Shown here one piece after another: positions 7,988-14,951 of a stretch of DNA of 33,718 nt (the first letter of the stretch is position 1; the number at the start of each line of letters is the position of its first letter). The translations under genes were made by a program, and so were the position numbers. The notes below the pieces were generated by a model. That model did no database searches, was not told the origin of the DNA, and worked only from the letters and a program-made list of their open reading frames with translations. The DNA comes from Spirochaetota bacterium. GTDB taxonomy: Bacteria; Spirochaetota; B62-G9; DRHN01. The DNA is taken from contig JAFGTF010000092.1 of the NCBI GenBank assembly GCA_016934265.1, positions 1 through 33,718 of the forward strand. The letters run 5' to 3'.

Positions 7988-8575
7988 TTAAATCAAGGTT
8001 TTTGGACCGTACTTTTTCTTCAGCGGACAGATGATCAGGGCCGCACAAACCGCTTTTGCGAGATCGAAGGGGATAAACGGCAGCACGGTGAGCCTGAACG
8101 ACACGATCGGTCCGGTATGAGTGGCCGCGGTGAAAAAAGCGAAGCCGAAGAGGTAGATGACAAAAACCCCTGCGGACAGGGCCGTCATGGTGTGAAGAAA
8201 GCCGGTCGTTGCGGTTTTTCGTTCCATGATGAGAGAGACCGCATACGGCGCCGCGATGAAGCCCAGAAGATATCCTCCCGTCGGCACGAGGGGAAAGAGG
8301 CTGAACCACTCGAATCCGAGCAGTCCGAGACCCACATAGAACGCCTGGCTGAGCGGACCGAACACCCTCCCGAGCAGAAGCCCCCCAAGCAGAACGGCGA
8401 AGACCTGGCCGGTGACCGGTACGGGCGTAAAGGGCAGAAAAAACCGCGCCTTCGACATGAGCCCGGTGAAAAGGGCGAATAGAAGCGAAAAAAGTACGCC
8501 TTTAACGAGCAATAATGTTTTGTGTCTTACGTTCGGTGCCGTCCGCAAGCCGGAACTGAACAGGATCGGGTGCAT
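7988..8575 (-). CDS. bioY: BioY biotin transporter (ECF S-component)
   Basis: A 195-aa membrane protein that binds biotin and, with shared energy-coupling components, imports it. The BioY signature is clear: FTPVPVTGQVFAVLLGG near residues 49-65, then GPLSQAFYVGLGLLG, LVPTGGYLLGF and the final FIPFDLAKAV. Six membrane segments are expected. GGAGG lies 5 bases before the ATG. No EcfA/EcfT genes are near, so it must use a shared module elsewhere or act alone, as some BioY proteins can. The N-terminus has about 20 extra residues before the first helix. The biotin link to its operon neighbours is not obvious. Confidence 0.95.
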   Translation of the reverse strand: MHPILFSSGLRTAPNVRHKTLLLVKGVLFSLLFALFTGLMSKARFFLPFTPVPVTGQVFAVLLGGLLLGRVFGPLSQAFYVGLGLLGFEWFSLFPLVPTGGYLLGFIAAPYAVSLIMERKTATTGFLHTMTALSAGVFVIYLFGFAFFTAATHTGPIVSFRLTVLPFIPFDLAKAVCAALIICPLKKKYGPKTLI

Positions 8576-8622
8576 AGTGCCTCCAGCGGTGTTATTGTGT
8601 TAGTATCGCTTGCTGCTGTATG

Positions 8623-9519
8623 CTACACGAAAAGAACGCGGTTTACGAAATCATACGCGCCGTCTATCGTTTTTTTATCGATTTCCGCTTTCCCGGCCCA
8701 CCACCGTTCGCAGTGGGAGCGGCTTTCATCCGGGCACAGGACAAAAAGCGGCGAGAGCGTCTCTATCTCGTAAAACCTTTCACATGTATATACCTCGAAC
8801 GTGCACCCGCCGTCCGGATAGTGTGCGGTGGGAACGTATGCGGCGTATTTGATAAAGGTCGTGTCGCCCGCAGAATACATAGCGAACCCGCGGCTGTTGG
8901 CAAACCCCACCTTTCCAACCTCGCCGGTTGGATTGACGATGAAGAACTCGTTTGTCGGGTTCCACTGTACCGAGGTGACGTCGGTGGCGCTCTGAAGCCA
9001 GCGGCGCCAGTATTTCATCTCCTTTACGTCCCACGGTCCCCCCCCGCCCCACGGGAGGTGTATCGCCGCGCCTTCTTCAGGCTGCACGCAGGTAATAGCC
9101 CACAGGCCAGCGGTGATAAGATGCATCCCCTCGTTCTTGATGGTATACGTAACGGCGAAATATTCCCCGTGCGGGGCGATTGTAACGCCCTTTCGTATCT
9201 TCGTGACGGGATCCGGGGCGGAAAAAACGGTGACTGAGCCGTCTTCGATTTCCACCTCACAGGGTCCGTTGTCCGGCCGGTAGCTCGTTTCCGTCTCGGG
9301 CGAGAGCCACAGACGTGTTCCGCCGAACACGCGCCAGGGATCATCGCGGCCGGCCGGGCCGCGGAAGTCCTCCTCATTGACCCAGAAGACGTTGTTCCCG
9401 CCTTCCGGCCTAAAGCTTATGATCCTTGGACCGGCGCCGGTGAGAACGACGAGCTCGTCCTCCTTATCATTCGTGATCCTCACGGCATCCGTCTTCCGGT
9501 ACTCCGTCTTCTCGATCAT
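8623..9519 (-). CDS. DUF4380 protein, galactose-mutarotase-like fold
   Basis: A 298-aa protein with the DUF4380 signature: an early VVLTGAGPRIISF (beta-sandwich strand with GPRI), then FGGTRLWLSPETETSYRPDN, the family's hallmark loop. The fold is the aldose-epimerase/mutarotase beta-sandwich; the true substrate of the family is not known, presumably a sugar. The ATG at 9519 is preceded by GGGGAGG at a good distance; 27 extra in-frame codons upstream overlap the OsmC gene and are rejected. It lies 17 bases after OsmC and 47 before bioY. Confidence 0.85.
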   Translation of the reverse strand: MIEKTEYRKTDAVRITNDKEDELVVLTGAGPRIISFRPEGGNNVFWVNEEDFRGPAGRDDPWRVFGGTRLWLSPETETSYRPDNGPCEVEIEDGSVTVFSAPDPVTKIRKGVTIAPHGEYFAVTYTIKNEGMHLITAGLWAITCVQPEEGAAIHLPWGGGGPWDVKEMKYWRRWLQSATDVTSVQWNPTNEFFIVNPTGEVGKVGFANSRGFAMYSAGDTTFIKYAAYVPTAHYPDGGCTFEVYTCERFYEIETLSPLFVLCPDESRSHCERWWAGKAEIDKKTIDGAYDFVNRVLFV

Positions 9520-9536
9520 CGGTACCGCCTCCCCTC

Positions 9537-9932
9537 TTATCCCTTTACCGCCGTTATCTCGAATGAGGGCGGGGTCATGATATGCTTCTTTACCGCGCAC
9601 AGGTTCGCGGAATTGATAACCGCGTCGACGTACCGGTCGGGAAAGTCGGAAGGAAGCCTGATTTCGATAGAAATATTGTCGTATCTTTTAGTTTCGTTGT
9701 TTTTCTCCGTTCTCTGGACGAGAGAGATGCCGTCTGTCGGTATGTCGCGCTTTTGGCAGAAACCGAGGACATAGATACCCGCGCATGTCACAAGCGAGGC
9801 CAAGAAAAGCTGGAACGGCTCGGGCTCGGCGCCTTCGCCGCCGTTTTCCTTCGACTGGTCCGTGCGTACCGTAAATCCCTCGAACGCGGCGTCGACACGT
9901 TTTCCACCCGGAAACGTCACCACCATCTCCAT
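9537..9932 (-). CDS. OsmC-family peroxiredoxin-like protein
   Basis: A 131-aa OsmC/Ohr-fold protein. Family members reduce organic peroxides using two cysteines. Cys50 (in LASLVTCAGIYVLGFC) and Cys112 (in SANLCAVKKH) are placed like the catalytic pair; Cys59 is an extra one. The PEPF-x3-LASL-x2-C motif is typical of the YhfA-like OsmC branch. AGGAG lies upstream of the start, and a strong promoter (9965-9993) sits about 30 bases above it, so it leads the five-gene unit. A role in oxidative stress is inferred from the family, not shown. Confidence 0.9.
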   Translation of the reverse strand: MEMVVTFPGGKRVDAAFEGFTVRTDQSKENGGEGAEPEPFQLFLASLVTCAGIYVLGFCQKRDIPTDGISLVQRTEKNNETKRYDNISIEIRLPSDFPDRYVDAVINSANLCAVKKHIMTPPSFEITAVKG

Positions 9933-9964
9933 TGAAGGCTCCTTTTTTCATTTTTGATTAGTTT

Positions 9965-9993
9965 AGTATAGTAGGTTTACATCGTCAGATCAA
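9965..9993 (-). promoter_or_regulatory. sigma-70 promoter of the OsmC unit
   Basis: Read on the minus strand: TTGATC, 17 bases, TATACT (boxes at 9988-9993 and 9965-9970). Confidence 0.75.
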
Positions 9994-10055
9994 GAGTAAT
10001 ATGTGAAGACGCAAGAAAGAAACGGGGCCAGGCGGCGAAAAACCAGACCGCGGGA

Positions 10056-12650
10056 TCAGGTAACACCCTTTTCACGGAGGAACCGGATATATTTCCTGTC
10101 CACGGTGAGTGTGTGTCGAACGAGCCACTCTCTCAAAAAATCGAGAAGCTCCGGAAAAACGGTTCGTTTTTCCGTCCGGAGTCTCGAAGAAAAGTTTTCG
10201 AGCTCGCGTATGATTCCACTGTGTATCTCACTGTGGTCTTCCGCGCCCGGGTAGCCGTTGTTTTTTAGGAGGGTTTCCTCGTATTTGAAATGTGAATTAG
10301 CCGTTTTCAGGAGCGCGATGAGGAGTTTCTGTATGGACGACACCGGCGCTTTTTTCTCGGTCGCGATGAGTATTTCGCCCGCACGGGTAAACAGCTCTTT
10401 GTGCTGGAGGTCGATCTGCCGGATGCGGACGCCGTACTCGTCGCTCCACTCTATCCCGAACCTCGTTTTCAGCCGCTTGACGCGTCTTTTCAGTCTTTCG
10501 AACAGCTTGAGCTGTACGATGGGGATGTTGATGAGCAGCTCGCCCGGAATGCCGAACACTTTCGCGCGCTTCGTGACCCTCGCTTCGAACATCGTTGCGG
10601 GGGTTTTCAGTATCCGTTCTTCGCCGAAGAAGTCCCCTCCTTCCAGCGTCTCGACCAGCCTGTCCTTCGAGTAGAGCTCGATCGATCCAGACTCGAGAAT
10701 ATAGAGAAGGGGTTTGCCTCCAGATTCGGGACGTTCGCCCCTGCCGAAGGAAAACGATTGCATTTCGCCTGCGATGCGGTTTTGTATCTCGCACGACACG
10801 GTATCGCCGAACACTCTCGTCGTACCGAGAAACCTCCGCTTCTCGTACCGCTCCTTGCTGCGCTCGAACAGGGAGTGCTTCGTGATGAACGCGCGGAATA
10901 CCCTTCCGGGAATCCTGAGGGCTCGGGCGTAGCTCTTGGTCCTGAATGTATATTCGGACGGCTTCTTATTCAGTATGGACCATTCTCCCAGCAGGCAGCC
11001 CGCACCGATCGTGTCGGTGTTACCCTTGGCCGGGTTTATCACCTCAACCAATCCGCTCGTTAAGAGATACAGCTCTGCTGCGCGGGACCCGCTTCTCAAC
11101 AGTATCTGGCCGGGTGGAAAAAGAAGCAGGTGGCACGATTCGAACAGCTCGAGATCAATCGCGTCCGCGTACTCGAAAAACAATTTGAGGTAGCGGCGGG
11201 CTGATTCGAGCGGGAAGTCCCTGTCGGAGGAGAAGAGCACGTCTTCCGTTCCGAATCCGGCGGACGAGCCGATCTCTTTCTGGGCGTCGCTGAGCGGGAG
11301 GGCGGTATGGCTGAGCACGAGTTTCTTCGACCTGTCGCGAACGAAGTCCTCCGCCATGCCGTGGATATACCCTCCTCCGATATCGATCTTCTTCAGATCG
11401 ACCGGTATTGTGTAGCTTTCCTTCACCTGCTCGAAATATTCGGCGCTGATGCCGCTTTTCTTCCTGTCTTCCGTGACCATTCCTCCCAGCACCTTGAACG
11501 AGGCTATGTCCGCGAGGTGTGCGTAGGAGCGGTACTCTCCGTCGACCGCGGTCCTGAAGTACAGAATGCTCGTTTCGACCGGGTGCGGTGACAATACGGG
11601 CATGACCTCGAGGCCGTCGATGTCGTTCCACCGGTCGAAATCCAGATCGTGGACGAGGAAGTACTTCTTGAACTGCGCCTCGGTAATGCCGGTAAGCGCC
11701 TCGATCTTCCGTACAACGGACCTTCGTACGAGAGGCGTCGCGTAATAGTTGATCCGGTGGCTCGACCGAATCAGCGTCGGAAGCCCGGCGAAATGGTCGT
11801 CGTGCGCATGCGTATGAAATATTCCTTCTATCTCATTGACCCCGATGCCGAGTGCGGTCAGGCTTCCGATGACGTTCGGACCCGCGTCTATGAGATAGAG
11901 TTTTCCTTTATAGCTGATGATGCTCGCCATGCACGGTCTCGATTCGTCCCAGCCGTCGCCTTCTCCGGTGTGGATCACGGAGAAGAGCTCCCTGTTGATG
12001 CAGTGGTAATCGAGGGTATACGGAGGAGTATACATCTCATGCGCCGGGAGATTGAGATCCACCGTCGTGGAGGTTTCCTCGTACATGAACTCGTACACGT
12101 TGATCCCCTTGCGGCGGACGTACATCCCGTCCCTCAGCTCTATCACCTCCCGGTCGATCACCCTGAACTCTATGAGCTCTTCGGATTCCCGTATATTGTC
12201 GAACGCAAACCGCTTTTTCATCCGCATCATCTGTACCGCGAGATCCCTCGGCGTTCCTGCATCGACGATCTCCTCGATCGTCGACAGCCCGTAGTTACCC
12301 CTGTAGATGTACCCGCTCTGCGCGTGTACCTGGTCTTCCAGGCCGATTAGCATGGGACGTGCACCGGTATTGTTCGGGTGACCGGGTATTATCATTCCCT
12401 GACGGTACAGCATCTGCAGAACGGGAAACTCGGCGAGGTTAGAGAACATGCCGTTCTGTATGGGAACGTCGGAGAGCAGTATCGCATTGGGGCCCGTCTC
12501 GTACTGTACCCCCTTTTTCTCCTTCGGTACCACCATTCCCCGTTTGATGAGGTGCTTGATGCTGTCCGCCGGGCATCCGCAGAGGATGTAGAAACCGGCC
12601 TTCGGTTCTTCGACCCAGAACACGCCGTTGGTAATTTTTCTTTTTTCCAC
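10056..12650 (-). CDS. MBL fold - double cyclic-nucleotide-binding fold - hemerythrin fusion protein
   Basis: A very large cytoplasmic protein, 864 aa from the GTG at 12650 (AGGA about 8 bases ahead; a longer ATG frame from 12713 would run through the probable promoter). Domains in order, GTG numbering: an unknown N-terminal region (1-200); a metallo-beta-lactamase fold (about 210-450) with HTHAHDDH at 279-286, a later PHP, an HLAD and an LSHT motif that supply the remaining metal ligands; two CRP-type cyclic-nucleotide-binding folds (about 500-585 and 625-705); and a C-terminal hemerythrin (about 733-860) with all seven di-iron ligands: H750, H787-x3-E791, H806-x3-H810, H846-x4-D851. Hemerythrins bind O2 or NO reversibly. 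Neither cNMP fold keeps the usual phosphate-binding arginine. Likely an oxygen- or redox-responsive hydrolase or sensor; the substrate is unknown. Confidence 0.88.
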   Translation of the reverse strand: MEKRKITNGVFWVEEPKAGFYILCGCPADSIKHLIKRGMVVPKEKKGVQYETGPNAILLSDVPIQNGMFSNLAEFPVLQMLYRQGMIIPGHPNNTGARPMLIGLEDQVHAQSGYIYRGNYGLSTIEEIVDAGTPRDLAVQMMRMKKRFAFDNIRESEELIEFRVIDREVIELRDGMYVRRKGINVYEFMYEETSTTVDLNLPAHEMYTPPYTLDYHCINRELFSVIHTGEGDGWDESRPCMASIISYKGKLYLIDAGPNVIGSLTALGIGVNEIEGIFHTHAHDDHFAGLPTLIRSSHRINYYATPLVRRSVVRKIEALTGITEAQFKKYFLVHDLDFDRWNDIDGLEVMPVLSPHPVETSILYFRTAVDGEYRSYAHLADIASFKVLGGMVTEDRKKSGISAEYFEQVKESYTIPVDLKKIDIGGGYIHGMAEDFVRDRSKKLVLSHTALPLSDAQKEIGSSAGFGTEDVLFSSDRDFPLESARRYLKLFFEYADAIDLELFESCHLLLFPPGQILLRSGSRAAELYLLTSGLVEVINPAKGNTDTIGAGCLLGEWSILNKKPSEYTFRTKSYARALRIPGRVFRAFITKHSLFERSKERYEKRRFLGTTRVFGDTVSCEIQNRIAGEMQSFSFGRGERPESGGKPLLYILESGSIELYSKDRLVETLEGGDFFGEERILKTPATMFEARVTKRAKVFGIPGELLINIPIVQLKLFERLKRRVKRLKTRFGIEWSDEYGVRIRQIDLQHKELFTRAGEILIATEKKAPVSSIQKLLIALLKTANSHFKYEETLLKNNGYPGAEDHSEIHSGIIRELENFSSRLRTEKRTVFPELLDFLREWLVRHTLTVDRKYIRFLREKGVT

Positions 12651-12684
12651 TCTCGTTTTCCTGCAGAAGGAATATATTACGAGA

Positions 12685-12690
12685 AGTATA
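12685..12690 (-). promoter_or_regulatory. -10 element upstream of the hemerythrin fusion
   Basis: TATACT read on the minus strand, 35 bases before the GTG start; the matching -35 is poor. It lies inside any longer version of the gene, which supports the GTG start. Confidence 0.4.
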
Positions 12691-12730
12691 CCACATCGGG
12701 AAAAAATCGACATTTATTATTGAGCGACGC

Positions 12731-13612
12731 TCATAACCATCCCCTGCGTGTCCGTCTTTCGATCTCCTGCTGCATTTTTTCGACGATAATCTCCATCGAG
12801 AAGGGATGAAGGCCCAGAAGCTTGAGGCTCTCCGAATAGAGCGTATCGTCGAGACGGGGTGCATCCTTGTAACCCTCGCCCGATTTCTGGCAGAGGTGGT
12901 TGCAGATATACGTTGTAACGGCGAGCCGCTCGAACTGTGCGGGTGTGCGGTCGGGAGAGTGGTGCGCTTCTATTGCGTGTACGAGCTCGTCCGGAAAACA
13001 CCATCGCTTGGCGAGCGCGCCGCCGACCTGCATATGATCGTACCCCAGAAGCTCGTTTTCAGCGTCCTGAAGGTTTGTGTCCCCCCCGGCGCAGCGTTGC
13101 AGGACCTGCTCGAACTGCGTATGCAAAAACTGGTCTTCGACTATGATGCCGATGTCGTGAAGGAGCCCGGCGACATAGGCGTTTTCACCCCTCTCGTTGA
13201 ACTCCATCTTGTACACGTATTTACAGAGAAGGGCGCAGCACACACAGTGACGCCACAGAAGCGGCCTCGAGTATCCGTGTATCCTCTCCTCCTTCCTGAA
13301 GAGCTCGCAGACCTTCTGGTTCAGGGCGATCTCCTTGAGCGTATCGAACCCGATCCAGATAACCGCCTGCTCTATATCGCCGATACGGCCCCTGCCGCCG
13401 TAGTAGACGGAGTTCGAGATCTTCAGTACCCTCGCGGTAAGCGGCGGGTCGGTCTCGATGATCTGCTTCAGCTCTTGCACGGTCGAATCCGGGTTGTTGA
13501 TGATCTCGACGATTCCCATGACGATGCTTTTTATCGAGGAAAACTCCGAGCGGTCGGCACGCGAAACGACCTGGTCGATTTTTACCCCGGTGTTGTCGTG
13601 CGTAGGATTCAT
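12731..13612 (-). CDS. HDOD-domain signalling protein
   Basis: A 293-aa protein with a single HDOD domain over about residues 25-215. HDOD is an HD-like fold without a full catalytic site, found in regulators of motility, chemotaxis and stress. The family features are DPPLTARVLKISNS, the IEQAVIWIGF segment and GLLHDIG (His152-Asp153). I chose the ATG at 13612; a TTG further upstream is in frame but has no ribosome site, and the ATG itself has only a poor one. It ends about 80 bases before the hemerythrin fusion, same direction, so the two may share a signalling task; this is inference from position. Confidence 0.88.
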   Translation of the reverse strand: MNPTHDNTGVKIDQVVSRADRSEFSSIKSIVMGIVEIINNPDSTVQELKQIIETDPPLTARVLKISNSVYYGGRGRIGDIEQAVIWIGFDTLKEIALNQKVCELFRKEERIHGYSRPLLWRHCVCCALLCKYVYKMEFNERGENAYVAGLLHDIGIIVEDQFLHTQFEQVLQRCAGGDTNLQDAENELLGYDHMQVGGALAKRWCFPDELVHAIEAHHSPDRTPAQFERLAVTTYICNHLCQKSGEGYKDAPRLDDTLYSESLKLLGLHPFSMEIIVEKMQQEIERRTRRGWL

Positions 13613-13768
13613 TATTGTAATTAATACATGATTTTTTATTATTAGCAAATATAAAAAGGTCTTGGCTCTTGTCTCTTCGCGGGCGGGGTTTACGGCCGCC
13701 GTTTTGCGGTGCGGAACGCGACAGGGCCGAAAAAAGCGGGACTGATATCAGGAATTTTAAGGTGAAAT

Positions 13769-13796
13769 TTCATACTCCCGGATGCCGATGTATACT
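13769..13796 (+). promoter_or_regulatory. promoter of the secreted protein gene
   Basis: TTCATA (13769-13774), 16 bases, TATACT (13791-13796), about 25 bases before the gene start. Confidence 0.5.
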
Positions 13797-13820
13797 ATAT
13801 ACAGGATGGAGGAAAGAAAG

Positions 13821-14465
13821 ATGAAAAAGGCGGCGCTTGTTTCGATGCTTTTTATCATATCGTCCGTTTGTGTGCTCTTTGGGGAGGAATACGACTTCAG
13901 GAAGACGAGATGGGGGATGAACGTGAAGGAGGTAAGGGAATCGGAAAAGGCGACGCTTATAGACAAGCAGGGCGGCAAGAAGGAATACAGCCTCGTGTAT
14001 TCCGACACCATAGCGGGACTTAAAGCGGTCGTCGAATACGGCTTCACGCAATACAAGTTGAGAAGCGCCCGCTACCGGTTCGTGATACAGACAGGCACGG
14101 ACGCCCTCAAGCGGTACAGAAACTTTAAAGAGGTGCTTTCCCAAAAGTACGGGCAGCCGGAGAGCTCCGCCCGACGATACAGCGAGGAGAAGAAGAAGAC
14201 GCTCGGACCGTTCGCCTTTCTTTTGCTCATGCCGGTCGATTTCAGGCTGGGCGAGAGCATCGAGAAGGGGCAGCTCGTCCTCCAGACGGATTGGGCGACG
14301 GATTTCACCTATATAACTCTTACCCTGAAAGGGGACGCCGGCAAGGAACAGGTTCGGTATATACTGGAGATCGACTACGCGCACAAGCGGTGGGCGGACG
14401 AGATACGACTGGAAGAAGAAGAAAAGCAGGCCGTTGAGAAGAAGGAGCTCTTCGACGCGCTGTAG
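13821..14465 (+). CDS. secreted protein of unknown function
   Basis: A 214-aa protein starting at the ATG at 13821, with GGAGG at 13808-13812. Residues 1-21 form a Sec signal peptide (MKKAALVSMLFIIS then VCVLFG), with likely cleavage after Gly21. It has a Cys near the signal end but Val precedes it, so it is not a normal lipobox. The mature domain starts YDFRKTRWGMNVKEV, a pattern seen in many small periplasmic proteins that track mismatch in sequence lengths around an F-x3-WGM motif; the remainder is a mixed alpha/beta domain ending in a long Glu/Lys helix. I assign no function. It is a single gene in its own unit, divergent from HDOD. Confidence 0.8.
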   Translation: MKKAALVSMLFIISSVCVLFGEEYDFRKTRWGMNVKEVRESEKATLIDKQGGKKEYSLVYSDTIAGLKAVVEYGFTQYKLRSARYRFVIQTGTDALKRYRNFKEVLSQKYGQPESSARRYSEEKKKTLGPFAFLLLMPVDFRLGESIEKGQLVLQTDWATDFTYITLTLKGDAGKEQVRYILEIDYAHKRWADEIRLEEEEKQAVEKKELFDAL

Positions 14466-14951
14466 AAACGGATTGTGAGACCGGCAGGTCTTTTCGGTTC
14501 GACGAAGAAGCGACAGGATCAAGCAGGCGGTGCCCCTTTTTTGTATCTTCTCCAATTTCGTTGCGGATATATGATTATCAATCACGCGAATTATTAATAG
14601 GACAAAGGGGAAAAGCTCTTTAGTCTGTTTTCGGTTTGTCCCATTTCTGTACCTATGATAGAAAACCACAATCCGGTTTATACAACGATTTTTAAAGTGC
14701 TATTGCCGTAAAAACAGTATTCAATGTAGAAAAGAGCCTTTTTTTTATACTATACGTTTATCCTTATCAACTAATCTAAAGAAGAACTTTTTTTAGACCG
14801 GCAATTATCGACAAACGGCAAACCGCCGGAATAACAATCCTTCGCAGTTCTGTGGATGGTGATGAGGGGGTGCCTCCCGATGCTCTATAAGGGATAACGC
14901 CCGGCGGACTTTGTGAAACGGAGTCCTTTCTGAGGTCGAACGCATATTCGG
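14466..14951. other. 486-bp AT-rich intergenic region
   Basis: Lies between the ends of two convergent genes. AGACC-GGCA-GGTCT followed by TTT (14478-14494) is a weak terminator for the secreted protein gene. A TATACT at 14756-14761, after a T run, is promoter-like but has no gene after it. GGACT (14906-14910) and AGTCC (14921-14925) can pair, but the stem is short. No coding frame and no known RNA family seen. Confidence 0.45.

Noticed and set aside
8576-8622. Possible BirA or biotin operator before bioY
   Set aside because: The TGTTA-rich stretch has no clean inverted repeat matching known BirA or BioR sites.
11649-12350. 233-aa plus-strand frame across the hemerythrin fusion
   Set aside because: Antisense shadow of the MBL and N-terminal part of the fusion.
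12806-13624. 272-aa plus-strand frame across the HDOD gene
   Set aside because: Antisense shadow of HDOD; no start signal and no family.
13770-14669. 299-aa minus-strand frame across the secreted protein gene
   Set aside because: The plus frame has a signal peptide, a strong GGAGG and a promoter; the minus frame has none of these.
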